From Streptomyces seoulensis (GTDB lineage: Bacteria; Actinomycetota; Actinomycetes; Streptomycetales; Streptomycetaceae): a stretch of 64,000 nucleotides of DNA. Where the stretch lies: NCBI GenBank assembly GCA_013364255.1, contig CP054936.1:4618853-4682852 (forward strand), written 5' to 3'. A program made the translations under genes and the position numbers. Of this stretch, positions 32,775 to 42,324 are shown in pieces (the first letter of the stretch is position 1; the number at the start of each line of letters is the position of its first letter). The notes under the pieces were generated by a model. It worked only from the letters and a program-made list of their open reading frames with translations. It searched no databases and was not told the DNA's origin.

Positions 32775-34421
32775 GTGGCAGCCCCGAGGACGCCCCCGGA
32801 GACCCCCACTGGGACCGACGAGCCCCAGGGGACCGAGGGAAGCAGCCGAGGCAGCGGTTCGGGCCGGTTCGGCGGTTCCGTCCGCGCGGTCGGCCGTGCC
32901 CTGCGCCTGCCCTTCACGGGTCCGGTGCGCGGCATCCGCCGGGCCACCCACGCGCACGGCGCCGGCGAGTCGGGCCTCGGCAAGCTGATCGAACTGCACG
33001 CGGTGAACGGCGCCGGCGACGTCATGGTCACCGTCGCCCTCGCCTCCACCGTCTTCTTCTCCGTCCCCACCGACGAGGCCCGCGGCCGCGTCGCGCTCTA
33101 CCTCGCCATCACCATGGCGCCCTTCACCCTCCTCGCCCCGGTGATCGGCCCGCTCCTGGACCGCCTCCCGCACGGCCGCCGCGCCGCGATGGCCGCCGCG
33201 ATGCTGGCCCGCGCCCTGCTGGCGCTGATCATCGCGGGCGCGGCGGCCGGCGGCGGTCTGGAGCTGTATCCGGCGGCGCTCGGCGTGCTCGTCGCCTCCA
33301 AGGCGTACGGGGTGGTCCGCAGCGCCGTCGTGCCGCGGCTGTTGCCGCCCCGGTTCTCGCTGGTCAAGGCGAACTCGCGGGTCACCCTCGGCGGGCTGCT
33401 CGCCACCGGCGCCGCGGCGCCCGTCGGTGCCGCGCTGCACCTCGTCGGCCCGCGCTGGCCGCTCTACGGCGCCTTTGTGATCTTCGTCGCGGGAACGTTC
33501 CTGTCGTTCTCCCTGCCGCCGAAGGTGGACTCCGCCAAGGGCGAGCGCCGGGCGCTGCTCGCGGCGGACGAGGCGCGCCGGCACGGGCCGCGCCGCACCC
33601 CGCCCAAACGGCCCGGCCTGCGCACCGTCGGCCCGGCCGTCACTCACGCGCTGGCCGCCAACGCGGCGCTGCGCTGCCTGTCCGGCTTCCTGATCTTCTT
33701 CCTCGCCTTCCTGCTGCGCGAGCACCCGCTGGCCGGGCAGAGCGCCGCCGTGTCGCTGGGCATGGTGGGCGTCGCGGCCGGCGCGGGCAACGCGCTGGGC
33801 ACGGCGGTCGGGGCGTGGCTGCGCTCGCGGGCGCCGGAGATCATCGTCGTGACGGTCGTCGCGATCGCGCTCGGCGCGGCGGTCTGGGCGGCGGCGCTGT
33901 TCGGCACGGTGCTGGTGACGTGCCTGGCGGCGGTCGCCGGGTTCGGGCAGGCGCTGGCCAAGCTGTCCCTGGACGCGCTGATCCAGCGGGACGTGCCCGA
34001 GGGGGTGCGCACCTCGGCGTTCGCCCGCTCCGAGACGCTGCTCCAGGTGGCCTGGGTGCTCGGCGGCGCGATCGGCATCGTGCTGCCGCTGAACGGGGTG
34101 CTGGGCATGGCGGTCGGCGCGGCGATCGTTGCGACCGGCTGGCTGAGCACGGTGCGCGGCCTCCTGGCCTCCGCCCGCCGCCCGGTCCCGCCACGCCGTA
34201 CCGACGACGAGCCCGAGCACGAACACGGCGACCGGCCCGAGGGCGAGTACGTCGGCGAGTACGGCGGCGAGTACGGCAGCGGGCACGGGGACGAGTGCGG
34301 CGGCCGGGACCGGTACCACGACCGGCCCGACCCTGCCGACCGCCTCAGCCGCTCCAGCCGCTCCGGCCGCTCCGGCCGACCCGAGCTCCCCTCCGCGCCC
34401 CCCGATCCGCCGACCCCCTGA
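32775..34421 (+). CDS. MFS transporter with polar C-terminal tail
   Basis: This 548-residue membrane protein has a Thr/Pro/Gly-rich N-terminus (about 60 residues) and then roughly 12 helices with the facilitator loop PLLDRLPHGRRAAM. After the last helix comes a tail of about 80 residues with GEYVGEYGGEYG and SRSSRSGRSGR repeats, probably disordered and cytosolic. The GTG start (32775) is weakly supported. It is followed by the DUF2771 lipoprotein and menaquinone genes on the same strand, but 238 nt away. The cargo is unknown. Confidence 0.8.
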   Translation: MAAPRTPPETPTGTDEPQGTEGSSRGSGSGRFGGSVRAVGRALRLPFTGPVRGIRRATHAHGAGESGLGKLIELHAVNGAGDVMVTVALASTVFFSVPTDEARGRVALYLAITMAPFTLLAPVIGPLLDRLPHGRRAAMAAAMLARALLALIIAGAAAGGGLELYPAALGVLVASKAYGVVRSAVVPRLLPPRFSLVKANSRVTLGGLLATGAAAPVGAALHLVGPRWPLYGAFVIFVAGTFLSFSLPPKVDSAKGERRALLAADEARRHGPRRTPPKRPGLRTVGPAVTHALAANAALRCLSGFLIFFLAFLLREHPLAGQSAAVSLGMVGVAAGAGNALGTAVGAWLRSRAPEIIVVTVVAIALGAAVWAAALFGTVLVTCLAAVAGFGQALAKLSLDALIQRDVPEGVRTSAFARSETLLQVAWVLGGAIGIVLPLNGVLGMAVGAAIVATGWLSTVRGLLASARRPVPPRRTDDEPEHEHGDRPEGEYVGEYGGEYGSGHGDECGGRDRYHDRPDPADRLSRSSRSGRSGRPELPSAPPDPPTP

Positions 34422-34659
34422 CCGCGCGCGCCCGCCCGGACGGCCCGATGCGGCGCCGAACGACCCGGTGCGGTCCGGTCCGGTGCGGTGCGGTCCGGTA
34501 CGCCCCAGCGCACCCCGGTACGGCACCCGACTCGCCCCGTTACGGGACCGCCCCGCCGTCCCCGCCCCGCCTCGGCCATCGGGATGCCCTGCCCGCGTCG
34601 CACGGCACGCCGTACCCCCGCGTGGGCGGGGGGCTGGACGTGCCCGATAGCCTTCGGCC

Positions 34660-35136
34660 ATGACCTCGCTGCAATCCGCCGTGCGACGCCGCCGCGCCGT
34701 CGCCGCAGCCGGCGCCGTTTCCGCCGGACTGCTCGTCCTGACGGCCTGCGACAAGCCGACGCCGATCGCCACGATCACCGCGGGCGACAACTCGGTGCAC
34801 TCGGAAGCCATCTGCTACAAGGACGGCAACGACCTGACGGCCGCCGATCTGACCAAGTGCCTCAAGGACACCTCGGGCATCGAGACGATCAAGATCGACC
34901 CCGACGACACGGTCCGCTTCGGCGTCGATCCCAAGATCGCCGACCAGGGCTGGACGATCCTGATGAACGACCAGCAGCTCACCGACTCCAGCAAGAAGAC
35001 GTACCGCACCATCCCGGGCAGCGTCTTCTTCAACGCCCAGTACGGAGCCACCGGCAACTCCACGAAGGTCTCCATCAAGGAGGGCGACAAGACCACCAAG
35101 GGCGTGTGGTCCTTCAAGCTCCAGAAGGACTCCTGA
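34660..35136 (+). CDS. DUF2771 lipoprotein
   Basis: This is a 158-residue exported lipoprotein with a signal peptide containing RRRRAV and a lipobox LVLTAC (Cys about residue 30). The mature part has paired cysteines (AICYKDG, LTKCLKD) and the strand-rich segments IKIDPDDTVRFGVD and GSVFFNAQYG. It matches the DUF2771 family found in streptomycetes. The mqnB start follows 11 nt later, so they are probably co-transcribed. The role at the cell surface is unknown. Confidence 0.82.
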   Translation: MTSLQSAVRRRRAVAAAGAVSAGLLVLTACDKPTPIATITAGDNSVHSEAICYKDGNDLTAADLTKCLKDTSGIETIKIDPDDTVRFGVDPKIADQGWTILMNDQQLTDSSKKTYRTIPGSVFFNAQYGATGNSTKVSIKEGDKTTKGVWSFKLQKDS

Positions 35137-35147
35137 CCACGTCCCCG

Positions 35148-35888
35148 GTGCCTGCCGCGGCTCCCGCCCCGGCCCCGCGCGTGCTCGTCGCCACCGCGGT
35201 CCCCGTCGAACGGGACGCGGTGGCACAGGCGTTCCCCGGCCCGGCGGACGAGCTGCCGCTGCCCGGCGCGACCCTGCTCCGCCTGGGCCGCCGCGATCTG
35301 ATCGCCGCCGGTGTCGGCCCCGCCCTGGCCGCCGCCTCGACCGCCACCGCGCTCACCGCCGCCGCGCTGGCCGGCACGCCCTACGACCTCGTCGTGTCGG
35401 CCGGCATCGCGGGCGGCTTCGCGCCCGGCGCGCCGGTCGGCTCGCTCGTCGTCGCCGACGAGATCACCGCGGCCGACCTGGGCGCCGAGACCGGCGACGG
35501 ATTCCTGCCGGTGACGGAACTCGGCTTCGGCACCACCGCCCACCACCCACCCGAATCACTCGTACGGGCTATCGCCGCGGCGACCGGAGCGGCCGTCGGC
35601 GCCGCGCTGACCGTCTCCACCGTGACCGGCACCGCCGCCCGCGCCGCCGCGCTGCGCGCGCGCCACCCCCGCGCCCTCACCGAGGCGATGGAGGGCTTCG
35701 GCGTCGCGGAGGCCGCCGCCGCGCACGGCGTCCCCGTGCTGGAGCTGCGCGCGGTCTCCAACCCGGTCGGGCCGCGCGACCGCGCCGCCTGGCGCATCGG
35801 CGACGCCCTGGCCGCCCTCACCGAGGCGTTCGGGAAGCTCGCCCCCGTACTGGAGAGTTGGAGCCCACATGAGCCAGCCGAATCCTGA
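35148..35888 (+). CDS. mqnB: Futalosine hydrolase
   Basis: This 246-residue nucleoside phosphorylase-superfamily enzyme hydrolyses futalosine (or aminodeoxyfutalosine) to dehypoxanthine futalosine in the alternative menaquinone pathway. Seen: RVLVATAVPVERDAV at the start, DLVVSAGIAGGFAPGAPVGSLVVADEI, TEAMEGFGVAEAAAAHGVPVLELRAVSN, and NPVGPRDRAAW near the end. The GTG at 35148 is chosen from the frame and similarity; the ribosome binding site is poor, so coupling to DUF2771 is likely. It overlaps mqnD by 20 nt. Confidence 0.92.
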   Translation: MPAAAPAPAPRVLVATAVPVERDAVAQAFPGPADELPLPGATLLRLGRRDLIAAGVGPALAAASTATALTAAALAGTPYDLVVSAGIAGGFAPGAPVGSLVVADEITAADLGAETGDGFLPVTELGFGTTAHHPPESLVRAIAAATGAAVGAALTVSTVTGTAARAAALRARHPRALTEAMEGFGVAEAAAAHGVPVLELRAVSNPVGPRDRAAWRIGDALAALTEAFGKLAPVLESWSPHEPAES

Positions 35889-36762
35889 GACGCCCGCCGG
35901 GCACGACCTGCCCGAGCGGCTGCGGATCTCCTACTCGCCCTGCCCCAACGACACGTTCGTCTTCGACGCCCTCGCCCACGGCCGCGTCCCGGGCGCGCCC
36001 GCGCTCGACGTCGCCTTCGCCGACATCGACCTCACCAACGGCATGGCCGAGCGCGGCGAGTCGGACGTGCTGAAGGTGTCGTACGCCGTGCTGCCCTACG
36101 TCCTGGACGCGTACGCGCTGCTGCCGTGCGGCGGCGCGCTGGGGCGCGGCTGCGGGCCGCTGGTGCTGACCAAGGAGCCGGAGAGCGACCTCAAGGGCCG
36201 CACGGTCGCGGTGCCGAGCGAGAGGTCGACGGCGTACCTGCTGTTCCGGCTGTGGGCCGCGGACACCGTGCCGGGCGGGGTCGGGGAGATCGTGGTGATG
36301 CCGTTCCACGAGATCATGCCGGCCGTGCGGGACGGCAAGGTGGACGCCGGTCTGGTGATCCACGAGGCGCGCTTCACGTACCAGGACTACGGGCTGCACA
36401 AGCTCGCCGACATGGGCGAGCACTGGGAGGCCACCACCGGGCTGCCGATCCCGCTCGGCGCGATCATCGCCAAGCGGTCGCTGGGCGGGGCGGCGCTGAA
36501 CCGGCTCGCCGACGCGATCCGGGCGTCGGTGCGCGCCGCCTGGGACGACCCCGAGGCGTCCCGGCCGTACGTCATGGCGCACGCCCAGGAGATGGACCCG
36601 GCCGTCGCCGACCAGCACATCGGGCTGTACGTCAACGAGTTCACCGCCGACCTCGGCGAGGACGGCTACGCGGCGGTCCGCGGGCTGCTCACCCGGGCGG
36701 CGGCCGAAGGGCTGGTGCCGCCCCTCGGCCCGGACGCGCTGGCGTTCCCTGCGACGACCTGA
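35869..36762 (+). CDS. mqnD: 1,4-dihydroxy-6-naphthoate synthase
   Basis: This 297-residue MqnD converts cyclic dehypoxanthine futalosine to 1,4-dihydroxy-6-naphthoate in the futalosine route to menaquinone. The family signature SPCPNDTFVFDALAHG is near the N-terminus, followed by ADIDLTNGMA, GRTVAVPSERSTAYLL and HEARFTYQDYGL. The start lies within the 3' end of mqnB, giving tight coupling. The other pathway genes (mqnA, mqnC) are not in this window. Confidence 0.95.
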   Translation: MSQPNPETPAGHDLPERLRISYSPCPNDTFVFDALAHGRVPGAPALDVAFADIDLTNGMAERGESDVLKVSYAVLPYVLDAYALLPCGGALGRGCGPLVLTKEPESDLKGRTVAVPSERSTAYLLFRLWAADTVPGGVGEIVVMPFHEIMPAVRDGKVDAGLVIHEARFTYQDYGLHKLADMGEHWEATTGLPIPLGAIIAKRSLGGAALNRLADAIRASVRAAWDDPEASRPYVMAHAQEMDPAVADQHIGLYVNEFTADLGEDGYAAVRGLLTRAAAEGLVPPLGPDALAFPATT

Positions 36763-36781
36763 GACACGGCCTGAGACCGGA

Positions 36782-36823
36782 CCCGGCAGGGGCGCGCCCG
36801 CGCGTGGCCGTGCCCCTGCCGGG
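36782..36823. terminator. Terminator-like hairpin after mqnD
   Basis: Perfect 12-bp arms CCCGGCAGGGGC and GCCCCTGCCGGG with an 18-nt loop, between convergent mqnD and cold-shock genes. There is no T-tail, as is common in streptomycetes. Confidence 0.72.
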
Positions 36824-36883
36824 CCGTGGGCGTGGGCCCGGCTGCGGGTCCGGCGGCGGATCCGGCTGCGGGTCCGGCCGCGG

Positions 36884-37267
36884 TCACACGTCCAGCTGGT
36901 CGGCGACCGCTCGCAGCAGGGTGGCGACCTTCTTGCCGTAGGGCTTGTCGGGGTAGCGGCCGTGGTTGAGGGTCTGGCCCACGTCGTCCAGCAGGCTGGT
37001 CAGGTCCTGCACGATGGGCAGCAGTTCGTCCGGCTTCTTGCGCTGGGCCGCCGCCACCGACGGGGCCGGCTCCAGGAGGGTCACCGACAGGGCCTGGTCG
37101 CCGCGCTGACCGGCGACCACGCCGAACTCCACGCGCTGTCCCGGCTTGAGCACGTCCACTCCGGCGGGCAGGACCGAGGAATGGACGAAGACGTCACCGC
37201 CGTCGTCGCGGGAGAGGAAGCCGAAGCCCTTCTCGCTGTTGAACCACTTGACCTTGCCGGTAGGCAC
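36884..37267 (-). CDS. Cold-shock domain protein with C-terminal extension
   Basis: This 127-residue protein has a cold-shock domain at 1-68 (TGKVKWFNSEKGFGFLSR, RNP1 KGFGFL; RNP2 DVFVHSS), followed by about 60 extra residues absent from ordinary CspA proteins (QRKKPDELLPIVQDLTSLLDD and NHGRYPDKPYGKKVATLL). The GTG start has GAGGA upstream; an extension to 37327 is open but does not match the family. RNA binding is expected. The tail may bind a partner. It lies beside mqnD and a small membrane protein gene. Confidence 0.9.
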   Translation of the reverse strand: MPTGKVKWFNSEKGFGFLSRDDGGDVFVHSSVLPAGVDVLKPGQRVEFGVVAGQRGDQALSVTLLEPAPSVAAAQRKKPDELLPIVQDLTSLLDDVGQTLNHGRYPDKPYGKKVATLLRAVADQLDV

Positions 37268-37433
37268 GTCTGTCCTCGTCCTCGTACTCGTCGGGAAACT
37301 GCTTCGGAAAACGGCTCTGGATAGCACGCGGGCGGGTCGCGCCCGGACCCGCCGCTACCCAGGCTAATGGTCTTGGGGCGGCTGACAAGACGTCGCCCGG
37401 TCGTTCCCTCGCGCTGGGAACTACCCTGGTCCG

Positions 37434-37685
37434 GTGCGTGACAAAACCCAACCGAATTCCACCGCGCCGGGCGACGGGCTGATCCGTGCCGGCGCGATCG
37501 TGTTCTTCCTCGGCACGGTGGCCACCATGGTCACGGTGGCACCGCTGTTCTTCGGCGCGAAGCCTTTTCCCACCTACATGTTCGGGCTGAGCATGCTGAT
37601 GGCCGTCGGTTTCCTCATCGCCGGCGCCGGAGTCCTCCGGTCGATCGCCGCGGGGCGGCGTCAGGCGCAGGGCGAAGCGGGGTAG
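37434..37685 (+). CDS. Small two-helix membrane protein
   Basis: This 83-residue protein starts at GTG (MRDKTQPNSTAPGDG...). It has two hydrophobic helices (AGAIVFFLGTVATMVTVAPLFF and TYMFGLSMLMAVGFLIAGAGVL), a short polar N-terminus and a basic C-terminus. I do not recognise a named family. The 3' end overlaps the convergent HAD gene by 25 nt. Confidence 0.7.
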   Translation: MRDKTQPNSTAPGDGLIRAGAIVFFLGTVATMVTVAPLFFGAKPFPTYMFGLSMLMAVGFLIAGAGVLRSIAAGRRQAQGEAG

Positions 37686-38338
37686 GAGTCCGCCCGAGAA
37701 TTTTCGGCCGAAAAGGCGTGAGCCCAGTCCGAAAACCAATTCGGGAACTCGGTCAGATCGGCGAGGACGACGTCGGCGCCGGCCGCGCGCAGTTCCTCCT
37801 CGGCGCAGGGGCCGGTGGCCACCGCGACCGAGAGGGCGCCGGCCGCGCGGGCGCCGCGTACGTCGCCCACGTGGTCGCCGACGTAGACCTGTGCGCCGTG
37901 CGCGCGCAGCGCCTCGGCCTTCTGCTCGGCCCACAGGCCGCCGACGACGGCGTCCGGGCCGATGGCCAGGTGCTCCAGGTGGAGGCGGGCGTTCGGCTCG
38001 TGCTTGGCGGTGACCACGATCGACCGGCCGCCGGCCCGCCGCACCGCCCCGACCGCCTCGCGGGCGCCGGTGAGGGCGGGCGTGGCCGCGACAGCGAAGT
38101 CCGGGTACATCGTCCGGTACAGGTCCGCGACGGCCTCGACGCGCTCGGCCGGGAACCAGTTGACCAGCTCCTCCTGGAGCGGCGGCCCCAGCCGGGTGAC
38201 CGCCAGGTCGGCGTCGATGTACGTCCCGGTCCGCTCGGACAGCGCCAGGTAGCAGGCGCGGATGCCGGGCCGGGAGTCGATGAGGGTCATGTCGAGATCG
38301 AAGCCGACGGTCAACGGGCGAGAAGTCATGTACGCCAT
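37661..38338 (-). CDS. HAD-superfamily hydrolase (phosphatase)
   Basis: This 225-residue HAD hydrolase has motif I FDLDMTLIDS (nucleophile Asp, then general acid Asp), motif II SIVVTAK, and motif IV VYVGDHVGDVRGARAAG. The cap domain is helical, as in phosphoglycolate phosphatase-like enzymes. Start: Met at 38338, or Met three codons in (38329). Neither has a clear ribosome binding site. The substrate cannot be predicted. Confidence 0.87.
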   Translation of the reverse strand: MAYMTSRPLTVGFDLDMTLIDSRPGIRACYLALSERTGTYIDADLAVTRLGPPLQEELVNWFPAERVEAVADLYRTMYPDFAVAATPALTGAREAVGAVRRAGGRSIVVTAKHEPNARLHLEHLAIGPDAVVGGLWAEQKAEALRAHGAQVYVGDHVGDVRGARAAGALSVAVATGPCAEEELRAAGADVVLADLTEFPNWFSDWAHAFSAENSRADSYPASPCA

Positions 38339-38392
38339 TGTGCCGAGCCGCTTTCCCTGACCGGGCCGCCCCCGTCCCCGCCCTGCGGCGGG

Positions 38393-39493
38393 CTACCTGC
38401 GGCGTTGGGAGCGCCAGAGGAGGAACAGGGCCGAGAGGACGGCTGCCGCGCGGATCACCCAGGGCCAGGTCTGGGCGATGGCCTCGTTCATGTGGTCCTG
38501 GGCGATGGGGTCGCCCCAGCGGCCGTTGTCGCGGCCCCACAGCCAGGCGAAACCGGCCGCGACCGCCAGGCCGGGCATGCCCATGACCGCCCACTTGGTC
38601 TCCGCCGGGGTGAGCCGGCGCGAACCGTAGGCGATGACCCAGCCCAGGACCAGGGCGAACCAGTTGCCGAGCACCGCGCCCGCGACCAGCAGCAGCGCCG
38701 CGAGCAGGAGCAGCGGGTTGCTCCACGCGGCGCGTGCCGGCCGCGCCCCGGCCGCCCCGGCCGCCCCGCGCCGGGGCAGCAGGCCGAAGCGCCTGCGGGC
38801 GGGGGCCGGTTCCGGCTCGGCCACGGCCGCCTCGGCCGGGGCGGCGGGCACGGCGTCCGGCGCCCCCGGGGGCTGCTTGGGCGGCGGGGCCTTGAGCAGG
38901 TCGGCGATCTCCACGCCGCCGACGAAGCCGGGCACGTCGTCGCCGATCCCGAACGGGCTGCCGTCCGTGCGCCACCAGTCGGCGCCGCCGCCGAGCTGGT
39001 CGGCGGTCGCCAGGTGCGGCGGCAGGGCGCCGCCGGGCGGCGGCGGGGGCGGAGCCGCCTCGGGCCGCGCGGGGCGCGGCCGGGGCACGACCCGGCGCAG
39101 CCCCCGGCCCCGGCTCGGCCGCTCCGCCGCGGACGGGTCCTCGGGCGCCGGCCCGGAGACGTCCTTCGGCCTCGCCGCCGGGCCCTTCGGCTCACGCTGC
39201 ACGGGCACACCCGGGAACGGGGCCGGGGGCTGGGCCGGGGCGGCCTGCGGGCCCGGCCGGCCGCCGGGGGCGCCCGCGGCCGTGACGATGTCGTCAGGGC
39301 TGCCCAGGCGGTCGATGATGCGGCGCACGGCGGCGGGACTGTCCACGGCCGCTTTGGCCCGGTGCCGGTCGATCTCGTTGCGCAGCTCCGAGACGAGGCG
39401 CATCCGGGTGGCCGACGGCAGCTGCCGTCGCTGCGCCACGTCGCCGACGCGGCTCAGATACTCGTAGACGACCTGGTCGCTCTCGATCCCCAC
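38393..39493 (-). CDS. Membrane protein with HAAS-like N-terminal domain and Pro-rich linker
   Basis: This 366-residue protein starts at GTG behind GGAGGGG. Residues 1-70 form a helical domain (YEYLSRVGDVAQRR, MRLVSELRNEIDRH, DRLGSPDDIV) like the HAAS module that links sensors to membranes. A Pro/Ala-rich linker with PPPPPPGG spans about 75-230, followed by three or four membrane helices (NPLLLLAALLLVAGAVLG, ALVLGWVIAYG, WVIRAAAVLSALFLLW). The basic end is QRRR. The function is unknown. Confidence 0.72.
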   Translation of the reverse strand: MGIESDQVVYEYLSRVGDVAQRRQLPSATRMRLVSELRNEIDRHRAKAAVDSPAAVRRIIDRLGSPDDIVTAAGAPGGRPGPQAAPAQPPAPFPGVPVQREPKGPAARPKDVSGPAPEDPSAAERPSRGRGLRRVVPRPRPARPEAAPPPPPPGGALPPHLATADQLGGGADWWRTDGSPFGIGDDVPGFVGGVEIADLLKAPPPKQPPGAPDAVPAAPAEAAVAEPEPAPARRRFGLLPRRGAAGAAGARPARAAWSNPLLLLAALLLVAGAVLGNWFALVLGWVIAYGSRRLTPAETKWAVMGMPGLAVAAGFAWLWGRDNGRWGDPIAQDHMNEAIAQTWPWVIRAAAVLSALFLLWRSQRRR

Positions 39494-39665
39494 AACCCCT
39501 CCGGGGGCGGCTGGCCGAAGACCCCGTGGGACGAAGGTACCGCGTGCCCCCACACCCCCGAAGCGCCCCGCGCCCGAGGCACGGCCGCCCGGCCCGTGCC
39601 GCCACGTGCGCGTGCGGGGCCGCGCCCGTGTTCCCGGGTCCGTCCCACCCGCTAACGTGGGTCGG

Positions 39666-42257
39666 ATGAGCGGCGATGAGAAACCGGCGGCGGCCCCCCG
39701 ATCGCTTGCGGAGGCGCTGCGCGCGCGTGACGACGCCTCGCTGGCGGCGCTGCTGCGCGCTCGCCCCGACCTCATCACCCCCGTCCCGACCGACCTCACC
39801 CAGCTCGCCACCCGGGCCGGCACCCGCGCCTCGGTGGTGCGGGCGCTGGAGCGGCTCGACCGGTTCGCGCTCCAGACGGCGGAGGCGCTCGCGGTGGCCG
39901 GCGATCCGGCGCCGTACGGCGAGCTGCTCGCGCTGATGGCCGGGGACGACCGCGACCCGGAGACCGCCGCCGCGCTGCCGCACGCGCTCGGCGCCCTGCG
40001 CGAACAGGCCCTGGTCTGGGGCGACAAGGACCGGCTGCGCCTGGTGCGCACCGCCCGCGAACTGCTCGCGCCGTCCCCGCAGCACCCCTCCCCGACCGGG
40101 CTCGGTCCGACCGTGCAGGAGGCCGCCTCGGGCATGTCGCCGGGCCGCGTCCAGGAGATCGTGGCCGCCGCCGGACTGCCCTCGACGCACGACGCCGTCT
40201 CCGCCGTCACCGCGCTCACCGCCCTGTTCACCGACCGCGCGCGCATGTCCGAGCTGCTCGCCGACGTGCCGGCCGACTCCCTCCAGGTGCTCGACCGCCT
40301 GGTGTGGGGGCCGCCCTACGGCCAGGTCACCGCCGATCCGGCGCCCCGGCTGCGGCTGCTGCTCGACCGGGGCCTGCTGCTGCCCACCGCGCCCGGCACC
40401 GTCGTGCTGCCCCGCGAGGTCGCCCTGCACCTGCGGGCGGGCCGCGCGCACCGGACGCCCGAGCCGGTGCCGCCCGCCGTCACGGCGAGCGCGGCGCACC
40501 CCGCGCCGGTGGTGGACGCGACGGCGGCCGGACAGGCGTACACCGCGCTCGCCACCGTCGAGGAGCTGCTGAAGGACTGGGACGAGGGCGGCCCGAACGT
40601 GCTGCGCGCGGGCGGCCTGAGCGTACGCGACCTCAAGCGCACCGCCGTGGCCCTGGACCTGCCCGAGCCGGTGGCCGCCTTCTGGGTGGAGCTGGCCTAC
40701 GCGGCCGGGCTGCTCGCCTCCGACGGCGAGGCGGACGAGCGGTACGCGGCGACCCCGGCGTACGACGACTGGCGGGAGCTACCGCCGGCCGACCGCTGGG
40801 CGCGGCTGGCCCGGGCCTGGCTGGCGGCCACCCGCACGCCGGGCGTGATCGGCGACCGGGACGCCAAGGACCGCACGCTGTCCGCGCTCGGCCCGGGCCT
40901 GGACCGTTCGGCCGCCCCGGAGGTACGGCACCGGGTGCTGTCCCTGCTGGCCGCGCTGCCCGAGGGCGGCGCGCCGGACGCCGAGTCGGTGCTCGCCCGG
41001 CTGCGCTGGGAGCGGCCCCTGCGCGGGCCGCGGCGGGACGGCGAGCACGATCTGCGCGCCCGGCTGGCCCGCTGGACGCTGTCCGAGGCGGAGCTGCTCG
41101 GCGTCACCGGGCGTGGCGCGCTGTCCGCGCACGGGCGGGCGCTGCTGGGCGCGCCCCCGGCGCCCGCCGCCGGCCACGCGGCGGACGACGTGCCGGCCGG
41201 ACCCGGCGACAAGCTGCCCGTGCACCGGCACCGCCCCCCGCGCCCCGCCGGGGACCCGCACGGCCCCGCGCCCCTCACGCCCGCCGAACAGGCCGACGCC
41301 ACGGCCGCCGCCGCCCGCCTGCTCGCCCCGCTGCTGCCCGAACCGCTGGATCACGTGCTGCTCCAGGCGGATCTGACGGCGGTGGCGCCCGGCCCGCTGC
41401 GCCGGCCGCTGGCCGACGTGCTGGGCGTGCTCGCCGACGTCGAGTCCAAGGGCGGCGCGACCGTCTACCGCTTCACCCCGGCCTCCGTACGGCGCGCCCT
41501 GGACGCCGGGCGCGGCGCCGCCGACCTGCACGCCTTCCTGGCCGAGCACTCCCGTACGCCGGTGCCGCAGCCGCTGGCGTATCTGATCGACGACGTGGCC
41601 CGCAGGCACGGGCACCTGCGGGTGGGCGCGGCCTCGGCGTACGTGCGCTGCGACGACGACTCGGTGCTGAACGAGATCCTCGCCGACAAGCGCTCCGCCG
41701 GCCTCGGCCTGCGCCGGCTGGCGCCGACCGTGCTGGCCGCGCAGAGCGACCCGGGCGCGCTGCTGGAGGGGCTGCGCGCGCTGGGGTACGCGCCGGCCGC
41801 CGAGTCCGCCGCGGGCGACGTCCTGATCGCCCGCGCCGACTCCCACCGCACCCCGCCGCGCACCGCGCCCGAGCCGGTCCCGGACGGGCCGCCCGCCCCG
41901 GACGGCACGCTGCTGTCGGCGGCGATGCGGGCGATCCGGGCGGGCGACCTGGCCGCCACCGCCCCGCGCAGACCGCCGGCCGACGCGCCCCCGGCGGACG
42001 ACGGCGCCCTGCCCCGCACCAGCGCGGCCGAGACCCTGGCCACCGTGCAGGCCGCCGTCCTGACCGGCGAGGCCGTGTGGATCGGCTACGTCAACGCCGA
42101 CGGCGCCGCCAGCCAGCGCGTCATCGCCCCGGTCCGCGTCGAGGGCGGCTTCGTGACGGCGTACGACCACACCGCCGACGAGGTCCGCACCTATCCGCTG
42201 CACCGGATCACGGGTGTGGCCGAGCTCGCGGAGGAAGCCGCCGCGGACCCGTCGTGA
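39666..42257 (+). CDS. Helicase-associated (XPB/Ssl2-like) domain protein, partner of XPB
   Basis: This 863-residue protein contains the helicase C-terminal-like and WYL-type domains annotated in actinobacteria as helicase-associated. Seen: winged-helix segments LTQLATRAGTRASVVRALERLDRF at the N-terminus, LDHVLLQADLTAVAPGPLRRPLADVLGVLADVESKGGATVYRFT in the middle, and a C-terminal stretch GEAVWIGYVNADGAASQRVIAPVRVEGGFVTAYD resembling a WYL domain. There is no Walker A box. The mycobacterial homologue also adjoins the XPB gene. It probably regulates or targets the helicase encoded 67 nt downstream. Confidence 0.85.
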   Translation: MSGDEKPAAAPRSLAEALRARDDASLAALLRARPDLITPVPTDLTQLATRAGTRASVVRALERLDRFALQTAEALAVAGDPAPYGELLALMAGDDRDPETAAALPHALGALREQALVWGDKDRLRLVRTARELLAPSPQHPSPTGLGPTVQEAASGMSPGRVQEIVAAAGLPSTHDAVSAVTALTALFTDRARMSELLADVPADSLQVLDRLVWGPPYGQVTADPAPRLRLLLDRGLLLPTAPGTVVLPREVALHLRAGRAHRTPEPVPPAVTASAAHPAPVVDATAAGQAYTALATVEELLKDWDEGGPNVLRAGGLSVRDLKRTAVALDLPEPVAAFWVELAYAAGLLASDGEADERYAATPAYDDWRELPPADRWARLARAWLAATRTPGVIGDRDAKDRTLSALGPGLDRSAAPEVRHRVLSLLAALPEGGAPDAESVLARLRWERPLRGPRRDGEHDLRARLARWTLSEAELLGVTGRGALSAHGRALLGAPPAPAAGHAADDVPAGPGDKLPVHRHRPPRPAGDPHGPAPLTPAEQADATAAAARLLAPLLPEPLDHVLLQADLTAVAPGPLRRPLADVLGVLADVESKGGATVYRFTPASVRRALDAGRGAADLHAFLAEHSRTPVPQPLAYLIDDVARRHGHLRVGAASAYVRCDDDSVLNEILADKRSAGLGLRRLAPTVLAAQSDPGALLEGLRALGYAPAAESAAGDVLIARADSHRTPPRTAPEPVPDGPPAPDGTLLSAAMRAIRAGDLAATAPRRPPADAPPADDGALPRTSAAETLATVQAAVLTGEAVWIGYVNADGAASQRVIAPVRVEGGFVTAYDHTADEVRTYPLHRITGVAELAEEAAADPS

Positions 42258-42324
42258 CCATGCGCCGGTAGGGCACACTGGACGATCGGCCGTGTGGTGC
42301 GGCCGAACGGAAAGGGTGCCGCGC

